Made by a program: the position numbers and the translations under genes. DNA of 64,000 nucleotides, taken from Micropterix aruncella. Its lineage: Eukaryota; Arthropoda; Insecta; Lepidoptera; Micropterigidae. This document shows, one piece after another, positions 21,780 through 35,800 of the stretch. The notes under the pieces are model-generated. The model saw only the letters and a list, made by a program, of their open reading frames with translations. It searched no databases and had not been told where the DNA came from. The stretch's first letter is position 1. Every line of letters starts with the position of its first letter. The DNA lies in the NCBI GenBank assembly GCA_944548615.1, contig OX155961.1:29680770-29744769 (forward strand), in the 5' to 3' direction.

Positions 21780-24700
21780 ATCACTGGATAATTGGTGGGT
21801 TTTTTGTGGTGGAATGTCCATCTAGGGCTTCAATTAAGTTTGGCACGTTGGTCGGAATTACTTTTATATATTTGTATTTTGTCAATAGCACCACTTCAAA
21901 AATCACCCATCAAATTGGACTATTTTAAGTGGGCGCATCTACGGTCTTTATTACAATGCTCTTTTTTCGTCTTTTAGTTCGTCTGCCTTGTGCGACGCTG
22001 GTATACGAGATGTCGGATCCGCCGCTCGTCGGTAATCGTCGGCAGTCGTCGTGAGCAGCGACGGATGTTTTTGCCTTTTCTTTCGTAGAATCTTTTATTT
22101 ATGTCCTCGCCCTCTCGCGCCCGACGGCCATGTGGCCGCCGACGTTCAAAACCGTCGGCTCGCGAGCCCCGAATATTTTTTAATTAAGCATTTTTCTATA
22201 ATATCATCGCCACACCATTATCGAGATACTAAAGTACCTACACGATATAGTATATATTATGTTAAATAATTCAGAAAAATGCGTAAAACGAAAATATATT
22301 TTTGAGGACCTATTTACCTATGTATGTACCTACCTTTGTATTTATTTTCTGTATTTGATTATGTATTTATTCATGTATGCATGTATGTAGGTATGTATTT
22401 TATTGATATTGATATCTATGTAGGTATGTACCTAAGTGTATGTATTTAAGAATATGTATAAAATGCAAACCATTCCCTTTCTATCCTTACTCCTCCCAAT
22501 CCTCCACGTGTAGATACCTTAAATTCATTAAATTCAATTAAAATTGCCAAACACTTATTATAAAACCTTAAAAACAACTAAACGGCTCAACATTTATTAT
22601 TACGATCACGCATATATGTAAAATTGTTTAGCAACGCTCTATCTTTTCTTAAGAAATAAATAAATAAAAAAATAAAAACGAATAGTCAGTTATAAAATAG
22701 TCAAATTAGAAATATTACTATTATTTCATAAAATTACTCTCACGTGTACTTAACTGTAATAATAATAATAATTCATCGTATAATTAAGTCGTGCACCTAT
22801 AACATCAGTAGGTAACTGTCATTTTATCGCATATTCGAGTTGGTAGGTAGGTATGCATAAAATCCAGAACTACAATCGTCAAATTAGAGTTTTCTTCAAC
22901 AAACCATTGTTCAGTTCGCGCGACATGAAAAATAACGCATAAAACACACCACAGCCAGATACGGACCGTCTAGGTCTATTAGGTAGGTTGTGCGATTTCC
23001 ACTCATCTTGGTTATGCTTGCTTAAATATATGTAGGTACAGATCTATATTTTTCACATATTTGTAACTATTATGTACCAATCTCTAACTACACTCAAGAG
23101 CAATGAATCCGGGTCACTAGCATAACCCTAATATTTCTTAAACTAAGAATGACAGCTTAGTCAAATAAAAAGTAAATTATATCCATGCAATTTAATATAA
23201 CTCAAATAAAAGTAATGTCACTCCTTAGTTGCTTTAGAGTAATGCCATCAAAAAGGCTAGAACGAAGTAAATGATTATATGAAAATCGAACTCGTAATTC
23301 ACTGCATTTGTTTTAGATTTTGTATCTGTTTTCTCAAAAAAAAAAAAAAATTAACAAGCGCTCCTGGAATTCAGTAGGTATTTATTTTTATTACCCATGG
23401 TAATTATTGAATAATCTAGCACTCATAGTTCTCGAGATATTCATACGTTTATGTTGGTGACCCGGATTGCGTATTATCACTCTTTGTATTATAAACAATC
23501 TGAATGTCCAGTTCTTTTCTTTCTAACGTTCCTTAATAGTAAATAGTAAAAATAGTTAAAAAATGGTAGGTATATTGTAACTTTAGCAAAGGTATTGACA
23601 TATATTTGTATTAGTTATTACTCCTGTGTGTATTGTACGGTGACAATTATTATTAAGAATTAGTTGGTTGGTAATGAAATAGTTGACTGTAACATATCGT
23701 TATAGCGATAAGTCCGGCATTTGTGTATAAATTGTCTTTTTTATAAAACCAGTGTAGGTACCTTATATTCATTACGTAACTAATGTTTATATAGGACAAT
23801 AAAGATGTTCTATTATATTCTTAATAAAACAAAATGAATGTGCTGTGGTTCGCCAAGATGATTATGTTTCTTTTTTTAGCAATTCGTTCGTCAATACTGA
23901 AGGCCAACCAGATGCCGTTGCCGATGCCGAACGAGATAAATGTTTATTTTATGCCGATTTTAGGACCCCTGCCTCCGTGCGAGGGTCTCGGTCTCGGCAA
24001 TGGGCAAATGGATAGGTGCATTGTGGTCGGGGCCGAACCTTTTTTTGCGGCTCTCGGCCCGGTCCCAGGCCGCAGGTAGGCAGCCAGACGTATACATGCA
24101 CGTCGCGCGGAATGAGGGTATTCATTGAATTAATTTCAACAACAAAACACTCGAAATTATTTATTTTTCGTCCGCGCGCCGCGCGCCCGAAAAGGCCCTC
24201 CTTTATCCGGTCTAACCTGCAATTCAAATAAGGCGCACTGTAATATAAAGCTAAACCCTCGGCAATACAATAATGGCGAATAAATTATGAGCGCGGCCGC
24301 GGTGCGAACTCGGCTGTCCGCGTAATCAGATACACTCGTATTCATTAGTTGATTGCTCCAGGTGTATGTATGTTATGCGGTGAACTTATTGTACCTGATG
24401 ATGTTTAGATCGATTTATTACGAGAAGCAAAGAATAAAAGAGCGTCTAATTTTATTGAATCACGATCATTCAGATGTTGAGTTATTGAGATGCACATCGA
24501 GAGGATAGTTTCTCATCACTTAGATAACCCAAAAAAAGTTAGATTATTTTAATAAAGATAGACTGAATTGATAGTATATACCTAGGTAGGTAAGTATCTA
24601 CTTACACCGGATCTACGTATTTTAGAGCCGGGGGAAAACGTTTTAACATTGAAGCTTCTCCCTACCAGCATTTGAAGAAAGCCGTAAATAAATGTGCACT

Positions 24701-24829
24701 CTTTATTTCCTATTTGCTAATAGGTACCTTTTTCTTATGTGTAACATTAATATAGAAGACATACAACCAGTGTAGATAACGCACACGCCAGAGTACACAC
24801 GCCTTCGATCCTTAGGGCCCAGCAAATTT
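21780..24829. other. Gene-poor intergenic DNA
   Basis: No gene recognised. Notable items are a CG-rich patch at 22000-22160, TATGTA/GGTA tracts at 22315-22450, a poly-A tract near 23338, a LINE-like 3' tail at about 23640-23830, and a CG-rich patch with short open frames at 23900-24330 whose products I do not recognise. Confidence 0.3.
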
Positions 24830-25260
24830 TAGGTAATATCTAATCTTGCTACAGCTTTTCGCGTCAAGCTTTCCTTTTCGCGAAATAATCTATCCACATC
24901 AACTATAATACCTAATTATAGTGACATGTTTCAAATACTAGCTAACATAGAATACCAGCGCTAATTACTGACACACCGAATCAGCCACATAAATACCGAC
25001 CGTCGCATGGCGTTCGGCCGTTTGGGTTTATTTGGCTCCGCTCGTGTAGCCCCGTCCTATTCTGTCTGTGGGGAGGATTTTTTCTAGACGCGATGGGAAC
25101 AGAGACATCACACACCCTGCGCACGAGTTTAAAATCAACTTATAACGCGTTTCATATGAAAAACCGATGCTAGGCGCTTTAGTGAAACAAGTTTTTTCAA
25201 ACGCATGAATTTGGCGCCCCTTTAATTCCCCCCCCCCCCCTCGGGGCTGATACCTCGGTC
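24830..25260. repeat. Dispersed ~480-bp repeat, copy 2
   Basis: It is collinear with 18372-18850. It ends in two long C runs (about 25230-25242 and 25262-25271) interrupted by TCGGGGCTGATACCTCGGT. Confidence 0.65.
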
Positions 25261-25272
25261 CCCCCCCCCCTT

Positions 25273-26279
25273 CCACCCTAGATCCGGGGCTGTGTAAAAA
25301 CAAAGTTTTAGCATCACAATAATATTATTAATGTTCCTAACCTACGCAGTATGGTCATATGGTAACGTAGGAATTGTAACAGTCTATTGGACTTAATGTT
25401 AAGAAGCGTCATCAATTTTTGGCGTTTGTAATGGCACAATAATAATATGTCATCGGTCGCCCTCGAACGCACGGCCCTCGCCCTCAAGAGAACGAGATAA
25501 ACGATACATCCGATAAGAGGGGTCTCGCGCGCTTGTCACGATCCGAGAAAAAGAGATCGAGACACCTTCCTCCTGCCACGACGCCGTCCGCGCTCGAGCC
25601 CCCCGCTCGCCCCGTCCCTTTCCCGCGGACAACAAATGTTATCTTCCTCTCCCTCCCCGGCCGGAGAAGTGAAAAATACATTAGCATTGAAGCACGCCAT
25701 TGGCTGCCGTAACCCGGATAGTCCACGTTGACTCGACGCGTGTCTCTTTCCCGCCGGAACCGACGCTGATACGACCGTCTCGCTTGATTTTTATATTCTT
25801 TCTTGAAACAAAATCGAAAACGAGCATTTGCAACTTGTTTTGATCATAATATAATCGGAATAGGCGTTAGCAAAAAAATACTTGATTTAATCGTTAAGAC
25901 TAACTACCCGAAGTACAGACCTCTACTTCAAACGATGTCAAAATTTGAAAACGTCAACAGAAACGTTCTTTTATTATTGTGTCATATTACTGCGAAATAC
26001 TATGAAGAAACCTTTTTTTCATTTTATATTGCTTGTATTCGTACCTAGGTATAAAATAATATTTACATATTTGTACTTTTTCCTCGTTTTGTCATTGATA
26101 ATCAATTGTTTTATTTATGAAGTACACATCTCTATTTCAACCGAAATGTCAAAATTTGGAAACGTCAATAAAACATCCATTTTATTATTGTGTCACTGTG
26201 AAATACTACAAAACATCTTTTTTTAAAATCTATTGTTTGTGTACATAGGTATTAACAATAATTTTATTTTTTATTTGAT
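25273..26279. other. Intergenic upstream of Smg5
   Basis: A CpG-rich stretch at 25450-25760 carries open frames on the minus strand with low-complexity Arg/Gly content and no recognised family. The remainder is AT-rich. Two related short blocks containing GTCAAAATTTGAAAACGTCA-like sequence occur at 25936 and 26147. Confidence 0.3.
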
Positions 26280-26753
26280 TGGAATCGAACATACTATTGC
26301 CATCTATCGATCGGCGCTCGAAACACGTCGGTAAAACAGACACCTGCCCTATGTTATATTTGACATTTTTATTTACGTCATTTCTACATTTGACGTTCTA
26401 GACTCCGGGATCGGCGCTTTAAAAAACACAGTACTCTATCTCTTTCTCGCGGGAGTGCGAAAGAGACGCAAACAGTTCCCGCTGCGCAATTTTCGATCCG
26501 CGCCGCGCAGTCCCCGTTTCAAAATCAAGTAAAACATTTTGACAACTCGTTTCGTTTCGCAGTGCTGAAACTTCTGGAAAATATTCGCGTTTCGCAATGG
26601 TGTTTTGGCTGTTTTGAAGCGGCTTCGCGGCTCGGCGAATATGCTCTTCACCCCAGAAACGACGACAATCGAAAAGGTCGTATGGTGCGTTGGCGAACTG
26701 GTACTTTTAAATTCTTGACATGTGACTAATTCCGGAAATATGACTTGAGAAAA
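26280..26753 (+). promoter_or_regulatory. Smg5 promoter and leader with uORFs
   Basis: This GC- and CpG-richer region lies directly upstream of the Smg5 start codon, with a DRE-like TATCGATC at about 26305. If transcription begins upstream of about 26640, the leader contains a 25-codon uORF (26641-26718), an immediate start-stop ATG-TGA (26720-26725), and a two-codon uORF ATG-ACT-TGA (26740-26748) ending five bases before the Smg5 ATG. The transcription start itself cannot be read from sequence. Confidence 0.5.
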
Positions 26754-26824
26754 ATGAAGAAATCTTCGCAAGCGACCGATGGCGACGTTGCTGAGCGCAG
26801 TGAGCACGCCAGGAAAATATTCAG
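26754..26824 (+). CDS. Smg5: Smg5 exon 1
   Basis: The ATG at 26754 opens MKKSSQATDGDVAERSEHAR-KIF, and the donor is CAG|GTTTTC. Joined in phase 2 to exon 2 it reads KIFRYVSEVARRIDEA, aligning with the first helix of SMG5. This exon is too short to be found by length. Confidence 0.82.
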
Positions 26825-29800
26825 GTTTTCATTCGTTTTTTTTTTTGGTTAGGAATGTCGGGAATAGGTCATAGGTCATTGGACAGACTAGACTAGACAG
26901 AATCTGGATATTTCGATAATCTGGGGTTTTCGAGGCTGTGGTCACTTCGTCTAGCATCTGAGAGTTTATAGGCTTTGTCGATGATTATGAGCTCCTTATT
27001 TCGAGGCTGTTGTCGCCTCGTCTAGCATTTGAGAATTTACCGGCGTTGTCGTCGATCATGAGCTCCATATTCTCGCCTTCTGAGGTGAGGCTGTTGTCAC
27101 ATCGTCTAGCATTTGAGAATATACAGGCTTCGTCGATGATCTTGATCTCCATATTCTCGCACTCTAAGGTGAGCCTGTTGTCACCTTGTCTAGCATTTGA
27201 GAGTTTAAAGGCTTTGTCGACGAGCATGAGCTCCATATTCTGGCCTTCTGAGGTGAATCTTTGCAGCAGCATATCGTCGCTATATATGTGAGACCTCGTA
27301 TACGCCAACAAACAACTTTTTAGGACATAAAAAAAACTGATTATATAGCAAAAGACCTCAAACACCAGTTAATGAACAGCAATTTCCTGTGAATGAGCAT
27401 AATAAAACCCAATAATTGAACAGTAAATATTTATTTTAGTAACTTTCAATTGCATAGGTATTAGAAATCGACCGAAAACCTTTTTAGCGATGTGTATTTT
27501 AGAACAATTTTTACGACAATCTTTTTAAGTTATATTGACATGGGTTATAAATATATATTTAAATTTCGAACTTAACGGCAAATGAATCAACGTTCATTCA
27601 CTAGGTTTTCTGCATTTTTGTGAACATTTGTTAATGGAACACTAAATTTTCTACTCATAATGGACAAAAATCAAAGTGAAATGAGTTTAAACTAAACTAC
27701 TGATCCATGGATTATTCAAAAAACGGAACTGTTTTCCACTGAAACTTAAAATATGAATAAAAAGTTATGACTACAGTACTGTCTCACCTCGTGTCGTAAT
27801 TTTCAGCCCATAGATATGGATCACTCGATGAACATGTCAACTTTAGGTAAATGTCATTGATTGGGGTTCGTTCATTCACTGGAGACATTACCCTTTCTCT
27901 TATTACTTTAATATTATTTACAAAAAGATTTAATTTTTTTATTTGGTGTACAGGTTTCAATATGTAATAACTACGTACTTTAATGTTCAGATAGACTGAT
28001 AGATGGAATTGTATCACTCCGTTATATTTCTATGATGTAATCAACCTATATAAAAATGCAATAAATGGCACTAATAATTGAATGTTATTATTGTTATCAT
28101 TGGTTAAATTATTGGGTTTTTATAATAAACATTCCTCTGGCATCTTCATTCCTTACTTTTCAGTGTCCTCCAATTTATGTATTCAGCTTTTTCAGTGTCC
28201 TCCAATTTATATATTCTTAGCAGGATAATATTGTGTCTTAAGACATCTGGTGATCTTTAGGTATAGGTTAATGTTCTTAAATAATGTATACTGTTCTCGC
28301 TCATATTCCAATTGTCGTTCAAATTGCAGAATTATCAGTCTTCCTCAGTCATATTATTATTATTTATTCTGGACAGGCTGTTTTGTTTGTACAGCCAGAT
28401 CAGATCTTTTAAAGTTAGTCATAAACAGTAATGAAACAATTTTTTTGTGTACAAATCGAAACTGTTTTTAAATTGATTGTCAGAGATTGAACTAATCACT
28501 TGAAATGGTAGTTTATTCCACATGTCCACCACTATCTTTTGACGAAAGTTCCTAAGAAGATTAGATTTAAATTTTGCACGTTTGAGTTTTTGGCTGTGAC
28601 CTCGAAGATTTGTGTTGAGGTTGAATTTGTAAACAGGTCTCAGGTCTTCTTTGTTTGATAGCAGTCAGTCCAAATAATTTCAAGCGATCTTCATAATTCT
28701 TTAGGCCCACTGGCATTTTGGTTGTCCTTCGCTGCACTATGTCCAGGACATTACATCTTTGCGTAAGTAGGGGTTCCAGAGCTGATAGCCTTACTCAAGA
28801 ATAGGTCTCACATATGCCTTGTTGATCTTTTTAAAAAAAATCTATTGACTGATGTAGGAAAGCCTTCCTTATCAGATAGCATATTGTGCAGCTGTAATTT
28901 TCATTTAAGTACTTACTTCATCTATTTTCAGATATGTTAGTGAGGTAGCAAGGCGTATAGACGAAGCGAGCGGAGCATGCAAGACTACGTCGGGTCTATT
29001 TGATACGGCGCTCGAAGTAAACCGCCAGAAATTACGTGACAACTGCGAAAAGCTCATGTTCGCCGATCCAATCTTATATGGCTATAAAGCACAGGAGCTA
29101 TTATGGCGGAAAGGATACTACGAAGTGGTCAGTGCTGCCAAGCAATTCTCTGCAAAAGAGCAGTCAAGTACTCTGCTAATGGCCCACATCGAGGCCGGGA
29201 TTGGGCACTACCAGCAGATCATCTATAAAATGCAGATGGAGGCTTCGTTGAATATGAGGCAGCGTTTAGATTATCCCATTTTGGATGCGGAGTCCGATCG
29301 GGAATCAACGGATGACGTAAACGAGTGGGCGAGGAAGAGCATCCACAGCTGTTTGGTGTACCTCGGGGATTTATGCCGATATAAGGCCGATTTGGAGAGC
29401 GAGTGGGACCCGTCGCACGCGGAACGCTTTTATTTGCAAGCCACTTGCCTAGATTGCGAAAACGGCGCACCGTACAACCAACTCGGCACTCTCTACATCG
29501 GCAAAAACTACAATCTCGACTCCGTCTGCTATTACATGCACAGCCTCGCCTGCTCCAAACCGTTCGACGGCGTGGAAGACAACCTAATCGCACTCCTCGA
29601 CAAGAACAATAAAACGCTGGAAGATCACACAACGGGCGCGGATATCACGCCGTTAAAGCTCTTCGTTTTGCGATTTCTATCACTGCTCGATCAGTGGTAT
29701 TTTCAAAAAGACGCCGATGCTATTTCGGAATTCAGCAACCTAACCCTATTCACGCTGAAAGAATGTCTTAATTGCTCCGATGAGACCGAACCACTCAACT

Positions 29801-32800
29801 CGAAAATGATCCTAAACGTCGCTTCAATCTGTCTGTTGGCGATGAGTAAAACGACAGATCAGGCGTTTCCGATCAAAGCGTTCACGCTCGGTCTTTACTC
29901 GCAGCTGCTAGAAAAATTACTGTTGCAACTCCAAGTAATCGGCTTCGATGTACCGGTGATAAACCGCAGCAACGGTTATGTGAAACCGAAAAACGGGGTG
30001 ACCGATTCGACGGCAAAAAAGCTCCGACTACGGCGTCGCGCCGCCGAAAGCTCCGCGAGCTCCGAAAGCGAGTTAGAGCTCGACGACTCCGATAAAGATC
30101 TATCTCTGGACGAATCTGCATCGTCCAGCGATGATATATCCTCCGATAATGAAAACGCCGTCAAAACACCGGTAAAAACACTCGATGCTGCAAAATTATC
30201 GCTTTTTATCATCGATAACATCCTACCGTCCATGTCGATCTTGCAAGACTGGCTCAAATCGGAGCCCGAACTGATAAAATCGTGCGGAAAAAGCGGACAC
30301 GCGTTATTCAAACTCCTCGTCGACATTTTAAACATAATATCCGTGAATTTCCTTTCGGTTCAATCTCCGGCCATCGAAAAGCAGAGCCACGAAATCCTCA
30401 ATAAGTTTCACTCATCGGATCCGTGCGCCGACTATAAAACTTTCGCTTTGCCGGAAGATTTGAAGTTAAAACATATAGAAGTGCTCAAAACTCACCATTC
30501 CACGCTCAAATGGGACGGACTGCAACGTATAAAAACTACTGAAACGCAAGAGACTGCCATACGCATGAAGAAACTAGTCGATTTTGGCCATTTTATCACT
30601 GTTCTTATACACGGAGTGTGCTTTAACACAGCGCAACAGTATTTCTATGTGAAATATAAGTTTCTTAATAAGAAAAATAATCTAAAGAGTGGATTTAAAA
30701 AAGGTCACGAGAAGAAAGAAGCTAAGCGGCATAGTCAGGTATTTTTTAAAAACTTCTTTTGACTATCGTCCTGATTATATAGCGTATTAATAATAATAAG
30801 ACGCTTTATTCTTTAAGACATTGATCAATGTCGTACTACAATTTGGCAACCAGGATTTTACTAATATTTAAAAAAATATATGTTTTTAATATGGCACCTT
30901 TCATGTTATAACAATATGGCAGTGCAGTGTAGATGGCACGCGTCTATATTGTATAAAGTAATAATAATAATAATAATTATTATTATTATTTATTCTGGAA
31001 AGGCAGCTTTGTTGATACGTCCAGATCAGATCTTGTAAAGCTAAACATTATTAACAATATAATATAGACAATATTAACAAGTTTTTATGTACAAATTGAG
31101 TCTGTTTTTAAATTGATTGACAGAGCTTGCACTAATAAATTCAAAAGGTTGTTTATTCCACATGTCCACCACTCTATTTTGCAGAACGTTCTTAAGAGGA
31201 TTTGATTTAAATTTTGCACGGTTAAGTTTTTTATTGTGACCTCGAAGATTTGTGTTGACAATATTCTTAAGTCCAGGTACATCGTAATAATCTGTTAGAA
31301 TTTTATATGCATCAATATAATAACAAATCAATTTTTAAATCATATCTTATTATTTTAATACTATTTACATAAAGATGCCAATTTTTAATTTGGTATACAG
31401 TTTTAAATATGTAATAATTTATTTAACCTATCTATACACATGTACGTGATATGTCTGCTATATTACCGTCTCTGTGAACCGTAATGCCCCTGCCAGCGTC
31501 CAGCTGTCGTCCTTCCAGGTGGCGGTCCATGAATACTTCTCGGGTGTTTACCCAAAATCTACCCATGTCGACCCGGTTCACAGAGAAAACGCATTTAAGG
31601 CAAAGCTCCGTAGGCAAAAGCGGCTACTTCGTCGCCAGTTACGTGAAGCCAAGAAAGCCGGGGATAAAGCCCTCTGCCACAACTTCTCGCGCGCGTACCG
31701 CTCTATACTAAAACTCATACAGAGCGTAGCAACGCAAAACGACAAGCGCAAGGCAGCATTTCTCAAATCCAAAGAGGAAGCCCGGTTCGACAAAAACCGT
31801 TTTAACTACAGCAAAACGGTTTTGTCTGCCGCCAAGGGAAAAATCCAAATCCCGGAAGAATCCATAATTACAGCCCTCCGCCGGGCATTACACCTCCGCC
31901 CCTGCCTACGGTAGCTTTTGCTTCTCAACCTCCATCTCTAGATAAGATTCTTAATCAAGTAAAGAGGAAGCCGTCGGGCTCTACTCCGGGTCCCGATGGT
32001 ATTCCCTATTTAGTATACAAAAAATGCCCCTGCCTTCTGCAATATTTAGGATCCATCTTCCGAAATATATGGAATAGCGGTGTAGTCCCACAGAATTTTG
32101 GCCGAGCGACAGTCATCTTAATTCCGAAGGTCCCAGTTTGCACCGGACCAAAGGACGCTCGGCCCATTGCTCTCACAGACACTGTGGTTATCTAAAACTG
32201 CGATTTGCGCATCTCAAATTCTATGGCTTCGAAGGGGGAGTGAATGGGTGGCAAGGTGAACGCTCACATGTGGCAAGACAGCTGTCCTAAACCTACCACA
32301 GCCGGTTCGTAAGTCCGGAATCCACTGCTCACCCCCCAGAAGTGTAAAAATAGTATTATGATGGGCCCGACTCCGGTCGGTGAATTCCATGGCATCTCCG
32401 TTTGTATTTATTTATTTATTATAGACAATTTATTAAAAAATATATAAAAAATATATTATACAAATTTACATTAAACCGTTACATAAAAACCGTTTATATA
32501 AAACGGTAATCGCATATATAAAAATACAATAGATGGCACTAATAATTGAATGTTATTATTGTTAACATTGGTTAAATTATTAGGTTGTTATTATCAATGA
32601 GTCCTTTATTAAAAAATATTTATGATCTATGTTATTATAGATGGCAAAATAAATTGATATTAGTTTGACCGTCAATGCTATCAGCACTGCCTGCATTGCG
32701 CCGTTTTAGAAAGGTTGCAAAATCGTACTATGGACTTGAGCATTATAATAACATTAATTATTCAATGCTGTCGTGTATCTCACACTTTTATCGTTGTTTC

Positions 32801-35800
32801 AGAAAGCACACTCCAAAACGCATCACAACCGTGTGCATCATACTCCGGCGCACGGTAAGAACAGCTCCGATACTAACCAGATGCGTATTCTTGGAAAACT
32901 TTGGCTGATGAACCAAGTGAAAGAATTAGAAACCCAAGTCAAATCTGGCAAAAAAAGTCACAATTTTCCTCCGTATGTGGTAATCGACACGGATGCACTT
33001 TGTCTACACGCAAATATCGTCAAGCAACTGGTTGGAGCTCGGAAGTTTATCGTTTTGGTGCCGAGCGTAGGTAAGAAGACTTTTATTTTACAGTCATTTT
33101 TGTCAATTGATCTTAGTGACATTATTATTAGGTTTCACAAACGGACAACTAGAGTTGTCGACTACAGCGGGCGAGCCCGTCACCTCAGGAAGTTTTAACG
33201 ATTAGTTGTTCTATCTCCCTGGAAGCGGAGAAGACTTAGGACAAAACAATCCACCGTCTAGCTCCACCACAAACCTGTAAGAGGCCAACGCCTTAACCGC
33301 GAGATAGCCAGGAGTGTTACCCAGTGGGCTTACACTCACGCCCTTACTTCCAATTGCGATCAGATTACTCCAGTCTCTCGATTGGTTACGAGTCCGAGGT
33401 CGCTTGCACGGTCCTCTTCCTTACAAAGCGGTGAAATGGTGAATACCGAATCTATCGCGGACCACGGCATCCTTTGCCCGGCTGTTCACCCAGGATCGGG
33501 TAGCCGATGGTCGTTTCAAGAGCAGTCGCCGTAAGGTCCGCAACCACCCCCGCTCTATAGGAAACAGTACTGCTTCCAGACTCCCCCGACTGTTAGTCAG
33601 AGTGCGCAATCGATTGGCTATGCCGCACGGTGCGCAGACCGTCCAGGAGCGCCAGGAGGTTGATTCCCAGGGGAAACTAACCATAAGGCCAGAGTCCTAC
33701 CCAGGCTCGCACTTCATGCGTGGAGGCCGTCGGATAGGTGTTGACCCTTGAGTGTGACCAACCCTGAACAAAATGGGTCTTCGTGGTCAACTCAGCAAGG
33801 GCCCATTAACTCCCGTCTCCACTCCCATTAACACACAGACAAACAGTGTAATTGCTGATATGGCAATATTTTTTAAAATGTACGTCAACTATTTTTAAAT
33901 ACGTTGACACTACACGCTTTAACCACTTCAGCAGGTAAACTGTTTCACAGTCCGGTTCGCTAGGAAATGTTTCCTGGAATCGGTGTGAAATTATACTTTC
34001 CCCAGTTTAAAGTTGTGTTCTGCAGATGAAGCATGTGGTTCCGATTGAAGATTGAAGACAACTCGGGGCAACTATAGCATCCGTTGAGGATTTTATACGT
34101 CTGAATGAGGTCACCCCCGATCCGAATATCCTTGAGTGTGGGCGGTTGCAATTTTCAGATTATTTCTGAAGTATTTCAGATTTTTTAAACCCATTAGCTC
34201 TGCACTGGACTTTCTTGAGGAGATCCTCACTTTCACAAAGTAGGGAACATAGTGCCAAGCGCCATTTCTGCAAAAATCGAGCTGCGGGAGAATTCTTGTG
34301 AGGAAAAGTAAGAACTATAATTCTGTAGAGTCGGTTTTATGATTCCACCGATAGAGCGCGCGGGAGAGCCTCCTCACCATTGCATTTAGTTATTTTTTAC
34401 GAATCACTCGAGGCAAAATAGTGTCAAGCGACAATGCGGCGAAACAATCCTGGCAGATCCTGTGTCCGGCGGTTACAATTCACTGAAGAAGAAGATAAAC
34501 ATGTCCTAGATAGATAAATTTTTCTGAAGATAAACTGTCCTACATATCGGGTCTCGAAATCCACGGCTAGCATATACGATTGAGGGGAAAAAGTACAGCC
34601 AGTTATGAGCCAGAAAGACCTCGACATTACTATCTCCTGGGACCTCAAATGGGAAACCTACATAATCGAAATAGTTAAGAGATAGCAAACTCACTTCTAT
34701 ATTTAATAAGAAAAGCTTTTTCCACTATCACCAGTGAACTTTTCCTCAAGCTCTATAAAACCTACATTCGCCCGCTCCTCGAATACTCCTACCAGGTATG
34801 GAATCCTTACGTTCGGAAGGATATAGAGCACCTGGAAAGAGTTCAGAGAAGAGCAACAAAGTTGGTGCTATCGCTGAGGAACAAACCATACGAAGTACGA
34901 CTGAAAGAACTTCGCCTAACAACATTAGAGGAACGTAGGCAGCGAGGAGACTTAATAGAAAGCTAGAAAATGCTTCACAGTTATTACAGTGTGCCCAACC
35001 TCGAGAGCATGTATACCCTGAACACCAATAAGCAACAGCGTGGACACTCGTTGAAGCTAAATAAGACAATTGCAGCATCGAACCCCAGGAAATATTTTTT
35101 GACAAATCGTGTAGTGGATGCTTGGAATGCGTTGCCAGAGGAAGTGATCAGTGCTATCTCTGTCAATAGCTTTAAAAACTAACTGGACATTTTTCTTAGT
35201 GCAAAACAGTCACAACTTTAAAAACAAGTGCATGTGATATACACGCATCAGCCTTAAGCTGCTAGTGTATAATATAATAATAATAATAATAATGTCTTCA
35301 AGGATGACTACCAGTCCTCATCTGATGACTCTACAAGCAATTCGGACACCGAAACTTCAATAAATGTAAGTGGCGCTTGGCATTGCATTCCACCTAACCT
35401 CAATTCCCAGTTTTGTCGCTTAGCATGTCAGCACTGTTCTTCATTCCTTTATTGGTATATCTTTGATCTTATACGTTTATGCTTATCTTCGATCTTATAA
35501 TTAAAAAAAAAAACAGAAATACAAAAAATGGGCCTAATATTAACAAAAATGGGGTGATACATGAAAATATGTAGCTTTCGAAACTCATCTAGCCTCGAGA
35601 AAAAATTCCCAGATTTGAGGATTTGATCAAACTTTCAAATGCGTTTTTCTCGAAACTTGAAAAATGACACTTGGCACTATGTTACTCACACCTCTTCAAA
35701 TCCAAACTCTGACATTGAACTCATGTAGCTTTTGTAACGACTCATATGTACTTCTCGATCGGTCTCAGTGGCTCGTCGACTGGTGTTAGTGGATCGTTGA

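Noticed and set aside
29219..30335. Minus- and plus-strand frames over Smg5 exon 2
   Set aside because: Antisense or out-of-frame shadows of a strongly conserved exon.
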